5,780 nucleotides of DNA from Pyrinomonadaceae bacterium (GTDB lineage Bacteria > Acidobacteriota > Blastocatellia > Pyrinomonadales > Pyrinomonadaceae). The notes below the pieces were generated by a model that made no database searches, was not told where the DNA came from, and saw only the letters and a program-made list of their open reading frames with translations. A program made the translations under genes and the position numbers. Positions 5,484-5,780 of the stretch are shown piece by piece. The stretch lies in contig JACMMN010000115.1 in the NCBI GenBank assembly GCA_014379075.1, positions 1 to 5,780 on the forward strand. The letters run 5' to 3'. Every line of letters begins with the position of its first letter. Positions within the stretch are counted from its first letter, which is position 1.

Positions 5484-5780
5484 CTACGAATCGTAACGTA
5501 TCAATGATTGTACATTATAGCCGTTAAATTTTTGCCTGCCGCCAAGAAAATCGAGTTCCACTACAAAGAGCAACCCAACGACGATACCGCCAATCCCTTC
5601 TACAAGATCGACTACGGCTCGAGCAGTACCGCCTGTTGCGAGCAGGTCGTCGACAATTAAAACACGATGCCCTTCGCCAACCGCATCCTTATGCATTTCC
5701 AACGTGTCCTGCCCGTATTCAAGATCATAAGACACTGAAACACATTCGGCGGGCAATTTTTTTGGCTTGCGAACCGGCAC
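5484..5780 (-). CDS. apt: Adenine phosphoribosyltransferase, C-terminal 98 codons, 5' end outside window
   Basis: Apt converts adenine and PRPP to AMP and pyrophosphate in purine salvage in the cytoplasm. The visible part starts in the flexible-loop region PVRKPKKLPAE, followed by SYDLEYGQDTLEMHKDA. The PRPP-binding loop VLIVDDLLATGGTA (visible residues 40-53) comes next, then VVELDFLGGRQKF and a C-terminal YNVQSLIRYDS. All of these match bacterial Apt closely. Family length is about 170-185 residues, so roughly 75-85 N-terminal residues lie beyond the right edge. The GTG at the edge codes for an internal valine and is not a start. The gene ends with TAG 8 bp before the tRNA-Arg. Confidence 0.96.
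   Translation of the reverse strand: MPVRKPKKLPAECVSVSYDLEYGQDTLEMHKDAVGEGHRVLIVDDLLATGGTARAVVDLVEGIGGIVVGLLFVVELDFLGGRQKFNGYNVQSLIRYDS

Overview
The window comes from a bacterial chromosome of moderate GC (near or a little under 50 %, judged by eye). Every gene I can support lies on the minus strand, so transcription runs from high to low coordinates. In that order the genes are: the 3' part of apt (adenine phosphoribosyltransferase), a tRNA-Arg(CCU), a Rho-independent terminator, a fused NAD(P)HX epimerase/dehydratase (nnr), tsaE, a lipoprotein archaemetzincin protease, a small YkuD-type L,D-transpeptidase, and the first 478 codons of ppk1 (polyphosphate kinase). The plus-strand reading frames are antisense shadows of these genes. 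No insertion sequence, phage gene, CRISPR array or sign of recent transfer is visible. The taxon cannot be fixed from the sequence. The gene content and protein style would suit an Acidobacteriota (Blastocatellia-like) or similar deep-branching Gram-negative genome, but this is only an impression.

Region by region: 5484-5780 is apt, cut by the window edge. The tRNA begins 8 bp after the apt stop, and a strong terminator at 5221-5257 closes that transcription unit. Next comes an intergenic stretch (about 5140-5220) with an unusual cluster of parS-like half-sites and a 12-bp palindrome next to the nnr start. nnr and tsaE overlap by 8 bp, and tsaE and the archaemetzincin gene overlap by about 59 bp, so these three form one operon (metabolite repair, tRNA t6A modification, and an envelope-anchored metalloprotease). 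A 108-bp gap leads to the L,D-transpeptidase gene, whose annotated protein has no export signal. A short hydrophobic reading frame lies just upstream of it in another frame. The last gap (1437-1519) is the ppk1 control region. It holds two 11-bp direct repeats resembling a Pho box, a -10-like hexamer, and a perfect 10-bp inverted repeat whose inner arm touches the ppk1 start codon.

No large novel defence or mobile system is present. The items most worth a second look are the split parS-like site, the candidate Pho box at ppk1, the lipoprotein archaemetzincin with a Gly-to-Ser change in its zinc motif, and the hydrophobic micro-ORF before the transpeptidase gene.
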